Assembly (NCBI GenBank): GCA_002708825.1
Contig: PAPF01000043.1
Span: 108,809 to 172,808, forward strand
Origin: Phyllobacteriaceae bacterium
GTDB lineage: Bacteria > Pseudomonadota > Alphaproteobacteria > Rhizobiales > Rhizobiaceae
Reading direction: 5' to 3'
Length of the DNA: 64,000 bases
Position numbers and translations under genes: made by a program. The first letter of the stretch is position 1, and the number at the start of each line of letters is the position of its first letter. Of the stretch, positions 42,204-51,849 are shown piece after piece. The notes below the pieces were generated by a model that had not been told where the DNA came from, searched no databases, and was given only the letters and a program-made list of their open reading frames with translations.

Positions 42204-42888
42204 ATTTCAGGCCCTTTTCCTTGAGCCGGTCCCGCATGTTGTAGATGTCGAGGCCGAGTTCGCCCGCGGCCAGCCGCTTGCGCTTTTCTTCCTCTGCATC
42301 CATGCGCTTGCGCGCCTTCGCCAGCACGTCGGCCGCTTCCTCGCGGCGCACCACGCAGACGCCATCGTCATCGGCCACGATCACGTCGCCGGGGCGCACA
42401 TATTCACCGGCGCAGACGATCGGCACGTTGACCGATCCGAGCGTTTCCTTGACCGTGCCCTGCGCGAACACGGCCTTCGACCAGACCGGGAATTTCATCT
42501 GGGTGAGGTCGCGTGTGTCGCGCACCCCGGCATCGATGATCAGGCCGACGCCGCCGCGCGCCTGCATGGAGGTGGCCAGCAGGTCGCCGAAATAGCCGTC
42601 CTCGCAGGGGCTCGTCGGCGCCAGCACGAGGATGTCGCCGGCCTGAACCTGTTCGATGGCCACGTGAACCATCCAGTTGTCACCGGGCGGCGCGGAAATG
42701 GTGACAGCCGAGGCGGCCACCTGCGCGCCGGAATAGATCGGCCGCATATGGGAGGCCAGCAGGCCCTTGCGGCCCTGCGCCTCGTGAACGGTGGCGACGC
42801 CCGCTTCCGCCAGCCCCTTGATGACGTCCGGGTCAGCCCGCTCGATGGTCTGGACGACAACGCCCGCTTGCGTGGTGGAACCGGCCAT
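42196..42888 (-). CDS. ligK: 4-carboxy-4-hydroxy-2-oxoadipate aldolase (RraA-fold)
   Basis: Class II-type aldolase of the HMG/CHA family, 230 aa, cleaving 4-carboxy-4-hydroxy-2-oxoadipate to pyruvate and oxaloacetate, the last pathway step. The RraA-like fold is shown by [42 protein letters not shown] and the metal/substrate motif IIDAGVRDT. Lies between the hydratase and tautomerase genes in the minus operon. Confidence 0.9.
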   Translation of the reverse strand: MAGSTTQAGVVVQTIERADPDVIKGLAEAGVATVHEAQGRKGLLASHMRPIYSGAQVAASAVTISAPPGDNWMVHVAIEQVQAGDILVLAPTSPCEDGYFGDLLATSMQARGGVGLIIDAGVRDTRDLTQMKFPVWSKAVFAQGTVKETLGSVNVPIVCAGEYVRPGDVIVADDDGVCVVRREEAADVLAKARKRMDAEEEKRKRLAAGELGLDIYNMRDRLKEKGLKYV

Positions 42889-42912
42889 GGCCTTGCCTCC
42901 TTTGTTCAGCGA

Positions 42913-43647
42913 TCAGAGTTCGTCGACGGTGCGCGGGAAGACCGACTGGAAGCCCTCGGCGAAACGCGCATTGCGCCCGCCGGACTGGCCGCCGGAATTG
43001 CGGCGGAAATGGTTGCCGCGGTTTTCCGCGACATTGGTGTAGAAGTGCCAGAGATGTTCCTGGCCTTCCATGCATTCGATGGCCGCCTTCTTCTTCTCCC
43101 AGACCGGGGTGATGTCGAGGAACACGTCGGGCTTCCAGCCCATCTGCTCGGTCTGGTGCGGCTCGAACAGGTAAAGCTGCGGCGCGCCGAGCACCTTCTG
43201 GCCCGGATTGTGCCCCCAGGCCTGGGCGATCATGCGGCATTCCAGCACGAACTTGGTCGTGTTCATGTGGTCGGTATTGTAGGGGTCCCACATGGAATGG
43301 CTCATCATGAAGGCCGGCTGGACGGCGCGGATGAGATCGACGGTCCTGTCGCGGGCTTCCGGCCCGAAATCGAGCGGGTAGTCGCCCAGGTCGAAGAACT
43401 GGATGTCATGCACGCCGAGCGCCTTGGCCGCGTTCTCCGCTTCCTTGCGGCGGGCATCCTTCACCACCTGCAGCGTCATGCCGTCCTGCTTCCACAGCTT
43501 GGCGCTCTCGCCACGCTCGCCATAGGACAGGCAGCAGACGGTGACGTTGTAGCCCAGTTCCTGGTGCAGGGCGATGGCACCGCCGGCCCGCCAGACGAAA
43601 TCGGCGGCATGGGCGGAGATGACGAGGGCGGTCTTGTTGGCGGACAT
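42913..43647 (-). CDS. galB: 4-oxalomesaconate hydratase, GalB type (PIG-L fold)
   Basis: Zinc-dependent hydratase of the PIG-L deacetylase-like superfamily, 244 aa, giving 4-carboxy-4-hydroxy-2-oxoadipate. Recognised from VISAHAADFVWRAGGAIALH and CLSYGERGESAKLW near the N-terminus and SHSMWDPYNTDHMNT in the middle. This is the GalB type known from Pseudomonas gallate degradation, not the amidohydrolase LigJ of Sphingobium. First gene of the minus operon, divergent from the LysR regulator. Confidence 0.88.
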   Translation of the reverse strand: MSANKTALVISAHAADFVWRAGGAIALHQELGYNVTVCCLSYGERGESAKLWKQDGMTLQVVKDARRKEAENAAKALGVHDIQFFDLGDYPLDFGPEARDRTVDLIRAVQPAFMMSHSMWDPYNTDHMNTTKFVLECRMIAQAWGHNPGQKVLGAPQLYLFEPHQTEQMGWKPDVFLDITPVWEKKKAAIECMEGQEHLWHFYTNVAENRGNHFRRNSGGQSGGRNARFAEGFQSVFPRTVDEL

Positions 43648-43750
43648 GTGCGTTTCCTTCCCGTGGCAGACGGCGGACTGCCGTGATGGTCATGTTGGTA
43701 CTGTAGCGCCGCCGCCGGCCCGCCTGCCAATCCGAAGACAAGCCATGGCA

Positions 43751-43763
43751 TAAGCTTTTGCTA
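43751..43763. promoter_or_regulatory. Candidate LysR-type operator (T-N11-A)
   Basis: TAAGCTTTTGCTA fits the LysR-family T-N11-A pattern with inner inverted AGC/GCT arms. It is 38 bases before the regulator start and about 104 before galB, in the only AT-rich patch of the 153-base divergent gap. Likely effector would be a pathway intermediate (inference). Confidence 0.4.
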
Positions 43764-43800
43764 TAGGGTATGATCCAGCGCAAATGCCGGGGGCTGCGCC

Positions 43801-45030
43801 ATGACCGAAATCCTGCCCAATTTCCGCCACCTGCGGGTCTTTCGCGAGGTTGCCCGCCTTCATTCGGTCAGTGCCGCCGCCGAACAGGTCCATCTGTCGC
43901 AGCCCGCTGTCACCCAGGCCGTCGCCAAGCTGGAGGGCGAACTGGGGGCGGCCCTGTTCGAGCGCCGCAGTGACGGCATGTACCTGACCGGGATCGGCGC
44001 AGCCTTTCTGGAGCGCGTGGCGGCGGCGCTCGACCATGTGGAGGCGGGCGCCCGCGAGGCCAGCCGCGTAGGCCTGCGCCATGCCGGGCGCGGCTTCACG
44101 CGCTTCGACCGCCTGATTACCTCGGCGCAATTGCGTGCGCTGGCGGCCCTGTCGGACGCGTCGAACTTTTCCATGGCGGCGCGCGCGCTGGGGGTTTCGC
44201 AGCCCTCGGTCCATCGTGCCGCGCGCAACCTGGAAAAGGTCACGGGAATCGAGCTGTTCCGGAGTGCGCCCGAAGGCGTCTCGCTCACCCACGCCGCCCA
44301 GGCGCTCGCCCAGCGCACAAAGTTGGCCTTTGCCGAGTTGAAGCAGGGCTTCGAGGAGATCGGCGAGCATCTGGGACGCGATTCCTCCGTCATCACGGTC
44401 GGTTCGCTGCCGCTGGCGCGCAGTTTCATCATGCCGCGCGCCATCAATGCCATGGTTGCCGCGCGACCCAATGTGCAGATCCGCGTCATCGACGGCGTTT
44501 ATGAAACCCTGCTGGCGCGCCTGCGCTCCGGCGAGATCGACGTCCTCATCGGCGCGTTGCGCTACCCGCCGCCGGCCGACGACCTGGCGCAGGAACGGCT
44601 TTTCGACGATCCGCTGACCATTGTGGCCGGCGCCCGCCATCCCCTTGCCGGCCGGCGCAACGTATCGATTGCCGAAACGCTGGACTGGCCCTGGGTCGCG
44701 CCACCCCGCCCGACACCGGCCGGCAGCTACCTCTTCGATACGCTCCGCATTCATGAGCGCGAGCAGACACCGGTACGTGTGGTCTCGTCGTCGCTGGCCC
44801 TCCTGCGCGGCCTGCTGACGAGCGGCGACTACATCACGATTATATCGGCGCACCAGATCCGCCACGAGATCGAGCAGGGCCTTCTGGTGCCGCTCGATGT
44901 TGCGCTCGAAGCCAGCAGCCGCGCCATCGGCCTGACTTTCCGGGATGGGTGGCGTCCGACCCCGGCCCAGTCGCTGTTCCTCGGCCTGGTCCGCGATGCC
45001 GCGCGCGAAGCGATCAGCGATCATGGCTGA
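43801..45030 (+). CDS. LysR-family regulator with two tandem HTH domains
   Basis: 409 aa, about 100 more than a normal LysR regulator. Residues 8-67 form a standard LysR HTH (SVSAAAEQVHLSQPAVTQAV, LGAALFERR). Residues 108-165 form a second, divergent one (FSMAARALGVSQPSVHRAAR, IELFRSAPEG). The substrate-binding domain occupies about 195-405. The two HTHs share the VSQP(A/S)V core, so a domain duplication is the simplest origin. It is placed between the two divergent halves of the protocatechuate cluster and probably controls both. Confidence 0.9.
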   Translation: MTEILPNFRHLRVFREVARLHSVSAAAEQVHLSQPAVTQAVAKLEGELGAALFERRSDGMYLTGIGAAFLERVAAALDHVEAGAREASRVGLRHAGRGFTRFDRLITSAQLRALAALSDASNFSMAARALGVSQPSVHRAARNLEKVTGIELFRSAPEGVSLTHAAQALAQRTKLAFAELKQGFEEIGEHLGRDSSVITVGSLPLARSFIMPRAINAMVAARPNVQIRVIDGVYETLLARLRSGEIDVLIGALRYPPPADDLAQERLFDDPLTIVAGARHPLAGRRNVSIAETLDWPWVAPPRPTPAGSYLFDTLRIHEREQTPVRVVSSSLALLRGLLTSGDYITIISAHQIRHEIEQGLLVPLDVALEASSRAIGLTFRDGWRPTPAQSLFLGLVRDAAREAISDHG

Positions 45031-45138
45031 ATGTGTATCTATGCAGAAAATCAATACTGCTCTTGGCGTTCCAATGTGCGCCCCGGCGGCCTTGCTGCTA
45101 TGTTTCCGGCAATGAAGGAAGATTTCGAGGGAAACGCC

Positions 45139-46077
45139 ATGCCTGAACGCCCGGGCCTGCCGGATATGACGCGCCGGGGCGCCATCGCGCTGATCGGTTT
45201 CGGCGAGGCCGCGCAGGCCTTCACCGCCGGCTGGCAGTCTGTGGTCGACGGCTTCGTGCCGCGCGCCTTCGACATCAAGACCGCCGATACGGCTGCGCGC
45301 GCCGCCAAGCAGGCCGACTATGACCGCTGCGGTGCCGATGGCCACGACACGCTTTCCGAAGCCCTCGATGGCGCGGATGCGGTCTTTTCCCTCGTCACCG
45401 CCGACCAGGCCAACGCTGCGGCCGAAGCAGCCGCTGCCTGCCTGCCGCGCGGGGCCTTGTTCTTCGACTGCAATTCCTGTTCGCCCGGCGCCAAGCGCCG
45501 CTCCCAGGCGGCCATCGAGGCCGCGGGCGGGCGCTATGTCGATACCGCCGTCATGGCGCCGGTCCATCCCGCTCTGCACCGCACGCCGCTGCTGGTCGCC
45601 GGTTCCCATGTCGATGATGCGCTGGCGCTCCTTGCGTCGCTGGACATGAAGGCGCAGCCTGTCGAGGGCGGCGTCGGCGCCGCCTCCGCCATCAAGATGA
45701 CCCGCTCGGTCATGATCAAGGGGCTGGAGGCGCTCGTTCTCGAATGTGTCCTGACCGGCCGCGCCAATGGCGTGGAGGATGCGGTGCTCGATTCGCTCGA
45801 TGCATCGTTCCCGGGATTCGACTGGCGCAAGCGCGCGGCCTACATGATGGAGCGCGTGATGACGCATGGCATCCGCCGGGCCGCCGAGATGCGCGAGGTG
45901 GCGCTGACCGTGGACGAGGCCGGATTGCAGGGCCGCATGGCGCGCGCCACCGCCGAATGGCAGGACGAGGTCGGCGCGATGAAGCTCGATGCCGCGTCTA
46001 TCGGTGACGATGCCGGTGCGCTGGCCGACGCCATCCTGGAACGCTTTGCCGGATCCGAGCAGAAGAAGCGCGCCTGA
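45139..46077 (+). CDS. NAD(P)-binding dehydrogenase-like protein with DUF1932 domain
   Basis: 312-aa protein with an N-terminal 6-phosphogluconate-dehydrogenase-type Rossmann domain (AIALIGFGEAAQAFTAGW) and a C-terminal helical DUF1932 domain (SAIKMTRSVMIKGLEALVLE; Lys of IKM is the usual catalytic position in beta-hydroxyacid dehydrogenases). The substrate is unknown. It sits between the regulator and ligA in the plus operon, 29 bases before ligA. The start is the ATG at 45139 with GAGGG upstream; the frame is open to 45031 but without a ribosome site. None of the known protocatechuate 4,5-pathway steps lacks an enzyme here, so its role is open. Confidence 0.78.
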   Translation: MPERPGLPDMTRRGAIALIGFGEAAQAFTAGWQSVVDGFVPRAFDIKTADTAARAAKQADYDRCGADGHDTLSEALDGADAVFSLVTADQANAAAEAAAACLPRGALFFDCNSCSPGAKRRSQAAIEAAGGRYVDTAVMAPVHPALHRTPLLVAGSHVDDALALLASLDMKAQPVEGGVGAASAIKMTRSVMIKGLEALVLECVLTGRANGVEDAVLDSLDASFPGFDWRKRAAYMMERVMTHGIRRAAEMREVALTVDEAGLQGRMARATAEWQDEVGAMKLDAASIGDDAGALADAILERFAGSEQKKRA

Positions 46078-46106
46078 AGGCGCGGGAAAGACGAGGGAAG
46101 AGGCCC

Positions 46107-47353
<1,247 letters not shown>

Positions 47354-47365
47354 GGGAGCAGTTTC

Positions 47366-48307
47366 ATGCGGATCTGTGTCGCCGGCGCCTATGGCGCATT
47401 CGGCATCAAGCATCTCGATGCGCTGGCCAATATCGACGGCGTGCAGGTCACGTCCGTCATGGGCCCGACGAAGGAGAAGATCGAGGCGCTGGCGCGCGAG
47501 CGTGGCATCGGTCATGCAGCCACCACGCTGGAGGAGTGCATCGCGCGCGAGGACGTGGACGCTGTCATCCTGTCGACCCCGACCCAGCTTCACGCGAAAC
47601 AGGCCATTGCCTGCATGGAGGCCGGCAAGCATGTGCTCGTCGAAATTCCCATGGCCGACAGCCTGGCCGATTCCATCGCCGTGGTGAACAAGCAGAAGGA
47701 AACCGGCCTCGTGGCCATGGCCGGCCAGGTGCGCCGCTTCAACCCGTCCCACCAGTGGATCCACAACAGGATCAAGGCCGGCGAACTGAAGGTCCAGCAG
47801 ATGGACGTCCAGACCTATTTCTTCCGCCGGTCCAACATGAATGCCAAGGGCGAGCCGCGCTCATGGACCGACCACCTGCTCTGGCACCATGCCTGCCACA
47901 CGGTCGACTTGTTCCAGTACCAGACCGGCGAGACCTGCTCGCAGGCCTTTGGCCTGCAGGGCCCGATCCATCCGGAACTCGGCATCGCCATGGACATGTC
48001 CATCGGCATGAAGGTGCCGTCGGGCGCCATCTGCACGCTGTCGCTGTCCTTCAACAATGACGGGCCGCTCGGCACCTTCTTCCGCTACATCTGCGACAAC
48101 GGCACCTATATCGCCCGCTATGACGATCTCTATGACGGCTACGACAAGCCCGTCGACCTGTCGGGCGTCGCCGTCTCCAACAACGGCATCGAACTGATCG
48201 ACCGGGAATTCGTCTCCGCGATCCGTGAAGGCCGCGAGCCCAACGGCGCGGTCGGCCAGGTGCTCGGCGCCATGGAAACGCTGGACAAGATCGAGAAGTG
48301 CTTCTGA
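47366..48307 (+). CDS. ligC: 4-carboxy-2-hydroxymuconate-6-semialdehyde dehydrogenase
   Basis: Gfo/Idh/MocA-family NADP-dependent enzyme, 313 aa, oxidising the hemiacetal of the ring-cleavage product to 2-pyrone-4,6-dicarboxylate. Marks: N-terminal ICVAGAYGAFGIKHLDAL, STPTQLHAKQAIACMEAGKH, and the LigC-specific MNAKGEPRSWTDHLLWHHA and FFRYICDNGTYIARYDD. It is the only LigC in the window and must serve both dioxygenases. Last gene of the plus operon. Confidence 0.94.
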   Translation: MRICVAGAYGAFGIKHLDALANIDGVQVTSVMGPTKEKIEALARERGIGHAATTLEECIAREDVDAVILSTPTQLHAKQAIACMEAGKHVLVEIPMADSLADSIAVVNKQKETGLVAMAGQVRRFNPSHQWIHNRIKAGELKVQQMDVQTYFFRRSNMNAKGEPRSWTDHLLWHHACHTVDLFQYQTGETCSQAFGLQGPIHPELGIAMDMSIGMKVPSGAICTLSLSFNNDGPLGTFFRYICDNGTYIARYDDLYDGYDKPVDLSGVAVSNNGIELIDREFVSAIREGREPNGAVGQVLGAMETLDKIEKCF

Positions 48308-48337
48308 CGGTTCCGGCCGGACAGCAGCAGTTCCGCA

Positions 48338-48366
48338 GGGGCGCGCGACCGGCCGTGCGCCCCTTT
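48338..48366 (+). terminator. Probable terminator after ligC
   Basis: GGGGCGC (48338-48344) pairs with GCGCCCC (48357-48363) across a 12-base loop, followed by TTT. It starts 31 bases after the ligC stop and just before the convergent acetamidase gene. Confidence 0.6.
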
Positions 48367-48372
48367 GGCGTT

Positions 48373-49317
48373 TCAGGAGAGCACGGATCGCGGGAAGTGC
48401 AGGCTGACCACCATGTTGGGCGCGTTGACGATCTCGCTGATCCGCAGGTCCGCGCAGACGGAGCACAGCATGTAGGCATCCTCCGGGGCCATCCCGTGCT
48501 CGTGCGCGATGAGGTCGATCATCCGTGAGACGGCTTCCCGCGATGCCTGCATCAGGTCCGGGCCGATACCCGTCGTCACATCGTGGCCCTCCCGACCGAT
48601 ATCGTCCGCCGCCGGGCCCGGCGTGCGAAAGCGGGGCGACGGCGGTGCCTTGCCCTTGATGACGTCGAACGTCACGACCGCTTCCATCGCGCTTTCGATG
48701 GCCGTCCCGCAGACCTCTCCGTCGCCCTGGGCCGCATGGGTATCACCAATGGAAAACAGCGCGCCCTCCACTTCCACCGGCAGATGGAGCGTCGCTCCGG
48801 CGGTCAGGTGCCGGATGTCCATGTTGCCGCCCACATTGCGCGGCGGGATCACCGGATGGTTTCCGGCCGCGTGCGGGGCGACGCCGAGCGTGCCGGCAAA
48901 AGGGCGGACGGGAACCCGGGCAAGACCGGAAAACAGCGCATCCTGCCCGCCCGACGGATCGTAGTGCCAAAGATGCAGGCGCGGATCGGGGAACTGGTCG
49001 GCCAGCAGGCCGAAACCCGGGATGAGCGCCGTCCAGCCGAAACCGGACGGCCTGAAGGCCTCGATGGTGATCTTCAGCGTGTCGCCGGGGCTTGCCCCGT
49101 CAATGAAGACCGGCCCGGTCACCGGATTGACCTTTTCCGGCGGCATGGTGGTGATGTCATTCGCGGTGCTGTCCGGATGATAGTGCCCGCAACCTGCGTC
49201 GAGACATTCGAAGGCCACGGTTTGGCCCGGCGCCACCGTCATGACGGGGCTGTTGTCCCGGTTCCAGCCGAAATGGTGATGGCGGGAATGGATGGTATGC
49301 GCGTGGAGTGGCGTCAT
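48373..49317 (-). CDS. Acetamidase/formamidase family protein
   Basis: 314-aa member of the FmdA_AmdA family, hydrolysing short amides such as formamide or acetamide to the acid and ammonia. Marks: HFGWNRDNSPVMTVAPGQTV near the N-terminus, a Gly/Pro-rich NPVTGPVFIDGASPGDTLKI (about residue 65), and GDTHAAQGDGEVCGTAIE (about 210). The ATG at 49317 has AGGAGGAGG directly upstream and is preferred over the longer open frame. Not part of the aromatic pathway as far as known. Confidence 0.88.
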   Translation of the reverse strand: MTPLHAHTIHSRHHHFGWNRDNSPVMTVAPGQTVAFECLDAGCGHYHPDSTANDITTMPPEKVNPVTGPVFIDGASPGDTLKITIEAFRPSGFGWTALIPGFGLLADQFPDPRLHLWHYDPSGGQDALFSGLARVPVRPFAGTLGVAPHAAGNHPVIPPRNVGGNMDIRHLTAGATLHLPVEVEGALFSIGDTHAAQGDGEVCGTAIESAMEAVVTFDVIKGKAPPSPRFRTPGPAADDIGREGHDVTTGIGPDLMQASREAVSRMIDLIAHEHGMAPEDAYMLCSVCADLRISEIVNAPNMVVSLHFPRSVLS

Positions 49318-49630
49318 GGCAGCCTCCTCCTCTGCGAGACTGGCAGCATGGAGGCCCGTGTTCAAGGTCTGACCGTCCGGAAAAAAACGTCTGGATTTTA
49401 GACAGATTGTTAACAAGCGCACGCTAAATTTCGCATCGAAGACAGTTTCCTGTGGCATGATGCCTTTCACTTCACGGCCTTGGCGCCGGATGATTTTCCA
49501 GATCGGTGGCGATTGATCCGGTAGCGGCCCGGGCCGGTTTCCGGATGCCAGGTGGTGGCCGTCCGATCCCCCTGCTTTGCTGCTGCTGCGGCGCTCGACG
49601 AACGGTTCTGCAAGACTGGACACGGCTGTG
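49318..49630. other. Divergent intergenic region, acetamidase / GGDEF gene
   Basis: About 313 bases between divergent starts. The part 49380-49450 is AT-rich and contains GTTAACAAG-like sequence, suitable for promoters, but no convincing -35/-10 pair or known operator was found. A TGGCATGATGCC stretch near 49453 only partly resembles a sigma-54 site. Confidence 0.5.
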
Positions 49631-50713
49631 ATGAATGCAAATCCGAAGGAATGCGAAGGCGAGGAAGTGGCGGGCCATCCGCTCAGGGCCGGGTCCGGTA
49701 TGGAAGAACTGGATCGCATCGCCGCCATTGGCGAGGCCGCGATGGCAAAGGCGAGGCAACACCTCACCGCACCGCTGCCGCCAATTTACGATGTCTGGTA
49801 CAATTACGTGGAAGGCTCCAACGAGGAGATCCGCCACCGCGTGGACAGCCTGATCGCCGGATCGTCGGTGGTCAGCACCTATGACCTCCTGCAGATCCAC
49901 AACGAATTCCTGGCCGCCGACATGGCGAGGCAAGGCGAACTGGATGAGGCCAAGGCGCAGCTTGATACCGAGATCAACGACATCCTCAACATGATCCGCC
50001 TGCATGTCCTGTCGAGCGACAGGTACTGCGACGACCTGTCGGCGAAATCCTCCAGCATTCACGAAAGCAGCAGCCTGGACCTGATCCGGGAAACGATCGC
50101 CGGTCTCATCAGCGAAAACGAGAAGATGCGCGACGACACGATGGCCCTCTCGCGCGGACTTGAACAATCGCGTTCCCAGATCGAGAAGCTGCACGATGCC
50201 CTGCAGGAATCCCAGCGCAACGAGATGACCGATCCGCTGACCGGGCTGGCAAACCGTCGCGCCTTCCAGATCTGGCTTGCCCGCGAGATGGAGGAGGCCG
50301 CCAAGACGAACCGGCCCTTGAGTCTTGTCTTTGCCGACATCGATCACTTCAAGCAGATCAATGACACCTTCGGTCATGTGATCGGCGACGAGGTGCTGAA
50401 ATATTTCGGCCGCCTCCTCAAAACCCAGACCGACGATTGCGACATCGCCTCGCGCTATGGCGGCGAGGAATTCGCCATCCTGCTGCCGGGCGCGAAGTCG
50501 GGCGAGGCATGGAAGAAGGCCAACCAGATCCGGGATCTCCTGGCGAAGACGAAGCTGGTCGTCACCAAGACGAATGTTCCCATCGGCACGGTGACCGCGT
50601 CCTTCGGCGTTGCCGAATTCGCCTCCAACGACGACTACGTGTCCTTCATCGAGCGGGCGGATCGTCAGCTTTACATCGCCAAGCAGAACGGGCGAAACCG
50701 CGTCGAGGCCTGA
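49631..50713 (+). CDS. Diguanylate cyclase (GGDEF domain protein)
   Basis: 360-aa predicted c-di-GMP synthase. C-terminal GGDEF domain (about residues 195-355) with DPLTGLANRRAF, FADIDHFKQINDTFGHVIGDE and an intact active site RYGGEEFAILLP. The RxxD product-inhibition site expected just before it reads DDCD, so the arginine is missing and feedback inhibition may be absent. The N-terminal 140 residues (YDVWYNYVEGSNEEIRHRVD) are a cytoplasmic helical region seen in related rhizobial proteins; a coiled coil (about 150-190) links the parts. No membrane span. Start ATG 49631 has a weak ribosome site. Confidence 0.9.
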   Translation: MNANPKECEGEEVAGHPLRAGSGMEELDRIAAIGEAAMAKARQHLTAPLPPIYDVWYNYVEGSNEEIRHRVDSLIAGSSVVSTYDLLQIHNEFLAADMARQGELDEAKAQLDTEINDILNMIRLHVLSSDRYCDDLSAKSSSIHESSSLDLIRETIAGLISENEKMRDDTMALSRGLEQSRSQIEKLHDALQESQRNEMTDPLTGLANRRAFQIWLAREMEEAAKTNRPLSLVFADIDHFKQINDTFGHVIGDEVLKYFGRLLKTQTDDCDIASRYGGEEFAILLPGAKSGEAWKKANQIRDLLAKTKLVVTKTNVPIGTVTASFGVAEFASNDDYVSFIERADRQLYIAKQNGRNRVEA

Positions 50714-50724
50714 CCGGCGGGCAA

Positions 50725-51744
50725 TCAGGCCCGCAAGGGCACCAGGTTGCGCGCGAACTGGTCCGTGCAGGCCGACCAGGAGAATTGCAGCGCGAAATCG
50801 CGGCAAGCCTGGCGGTCGATGGCCAGCGCGTCGAGCGCGGCCTGCCGCAGGTCATCCGACAGCACTCCGCAGGAGGCCCCGCCCAGGATGTCGGCCGGCC
50901 CGTGCACGGGATAGGCGGCAACCGGAGTGCCGCAGGCAAGCGCTTCCAGCACCACCATGCCGAAGGTTTCGAAACGGGACGGCATGACGAAGACGTCCGC
51001 GGCCGAGAGATGCCTGGCGATGTCCTCGCCCGTGCGGTATCCGAGAAAATGGACATCCGGCCAGGCGGCCTTGTAGGCCTTCAGGCTCGGCCCGCCGCCC
51101 ACCACCAACTTCGAGCCCGGCAGGTCGAGGCGGAAGAAGTCCTCCAGGCTCTTTTCCTTCGCGACGCGGCCCAGATACATGAAGACCGGGCGCGGCAAAT
51201 TCAGGAAATCCGGGTCAAAGCCCGGCACGCCCCGCCACGGCCGGAACAGCGTGGTGTCGACGCCCCGGCCCCATTGCGTGATGTTGCGGTAGCCGCGCCC
51301 GGTCAGTTCGTCTTCCAGGCTCTTCGTCTGCACCATCATGCGCGCGCCGGCATTGTGGAACCAGCGCTGGAACAGGTGCGCATGATCCGGGTTCATGCCG
51401 GTCCGGTGCCGGAGATAGTCGCCGTAGCGGGTGTGGAAGGACGTGGTGAACCGCCAGCCCTCCTTGCGGCAGATACGCCTCATGGCAAGCCCGATGGGGC
51501 CTTCGACCGGGATGTGGATGGCATCGGGCCGGAATTCCTCGACCAATGCGCGCAGGCGGCGCCCGGGAAACAGCGCCAGCCGGACTTCCGGGTAGCCGGG
51601 CGCGCCCAGCGAAGGGAACCGGTCCGGGCCCGTCACCATGACCGCATGCCCCTCGGCGGCAAGGTGCTGGCGCGTCGTCTCGAAGACACGCACGACGCCG
51701 TTGATCTGCGGATGCCAGGCATCGCTGGCGATCATGATGCGCAT
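50725..51744 (-). CDS. GT4 glycosyltransferase, probable glycolipid (SqdX-like) synthase
   Basis: 339-aa retaining glycosyltransferase of GT4/GT-B fold. N-terminal DAWHPQINGVVRVFE and HIPVEGPIGLAMRR (acceptor side), SFHTRYGDYLR, and the donor-site E-x7-E in ETFGMVVLEALACGTPVAAY. Divergent from sqdB with a shared 105-base promoter region, so it probably transfers sulfoquinovose (or a related sugar) from a UDP-sugar to diacylglycerol. A glucuronosyl or glucosyl diacylglycerol synthase is the alternative. No SqdD/SqdC-type genes are nearby. Confidence 0.8.
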   Translation of the reverse strand: MRIMIASDAWHPQINGVVRVFETTRQHLAAEGHAVMVTGPDRFPSLGAPGYPEVRLALFPGRRLRALVEEFRPDAIHIPVEGPIGLAMRRICRKEGWRFTTSFHTRYGDYLRHRTGMNPDHAHLFQRWFHNAGARMMVQTKSLEDELTGRGYRNITQWGRGVDTTLFRPWRGVPGFDPDFLNLPRPVFMYLGRVAKEKSLEDFFRLDLPGSKLVVGGGPSLKAYKAAWPDVHFLGYRTGEDIARHLSAADVFVMPSRFETFGMVVLEALACGTPVAAYPVHGPADILGGASCGVLSDDLRQAALDALAIDRQACRDFALQFSWSACTDQFARNLVPLRA

Positions 51745-51757
51745 GGCATGTCTCCCG

Positions 51758-51775
51758 CTGTCGCACGGATTTCAT
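51758..51775 (+). promoter_or_regulatory. Pho-box-like repeat upstream of sqdB
   Basis: CTGTCGC-ACGG-ATTTCAT: two 7-base units with the 11-base period of a PhoB site, 5/7 matches in each to CTGTCAT. It lies 75 bases before sqdB and 14 bases from the start of the divergent glycosyltransferase gene. Confidence 0.5.
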
Positions 51776-51849
51776 GTGTTTGCGCTCTTGTGCACCGCGA
51801 AAGGCGGCCGCGTGGCCGATTCGGCACTTGCACCATCGGGAGAGGGAAC

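Noticed and set aside
43690..45867. Very long minus-strand open frame (about 725 codons) opposite the LysR and DUF1932 genes
   Set aside because: His/Arg/Gly-rich nonsense composition and no domain; the plus-strand genes explain the region completely.
49453..49470. Possible sigma-54 promoter (TGGCAT...TTTC) near the GGDEF gene
   Set aside because: The GC element of the -12 box is missing and the spacing does not fit; not reported as a promoter.
50437..51849. Open frame extending sqdB upstream through the GGDEF and glycosyltransferase genes
   Set aside because: Overlaps two well-supported genes; SqdB starts properly at 51850 with a good ribosome site and the expected N-terminus.
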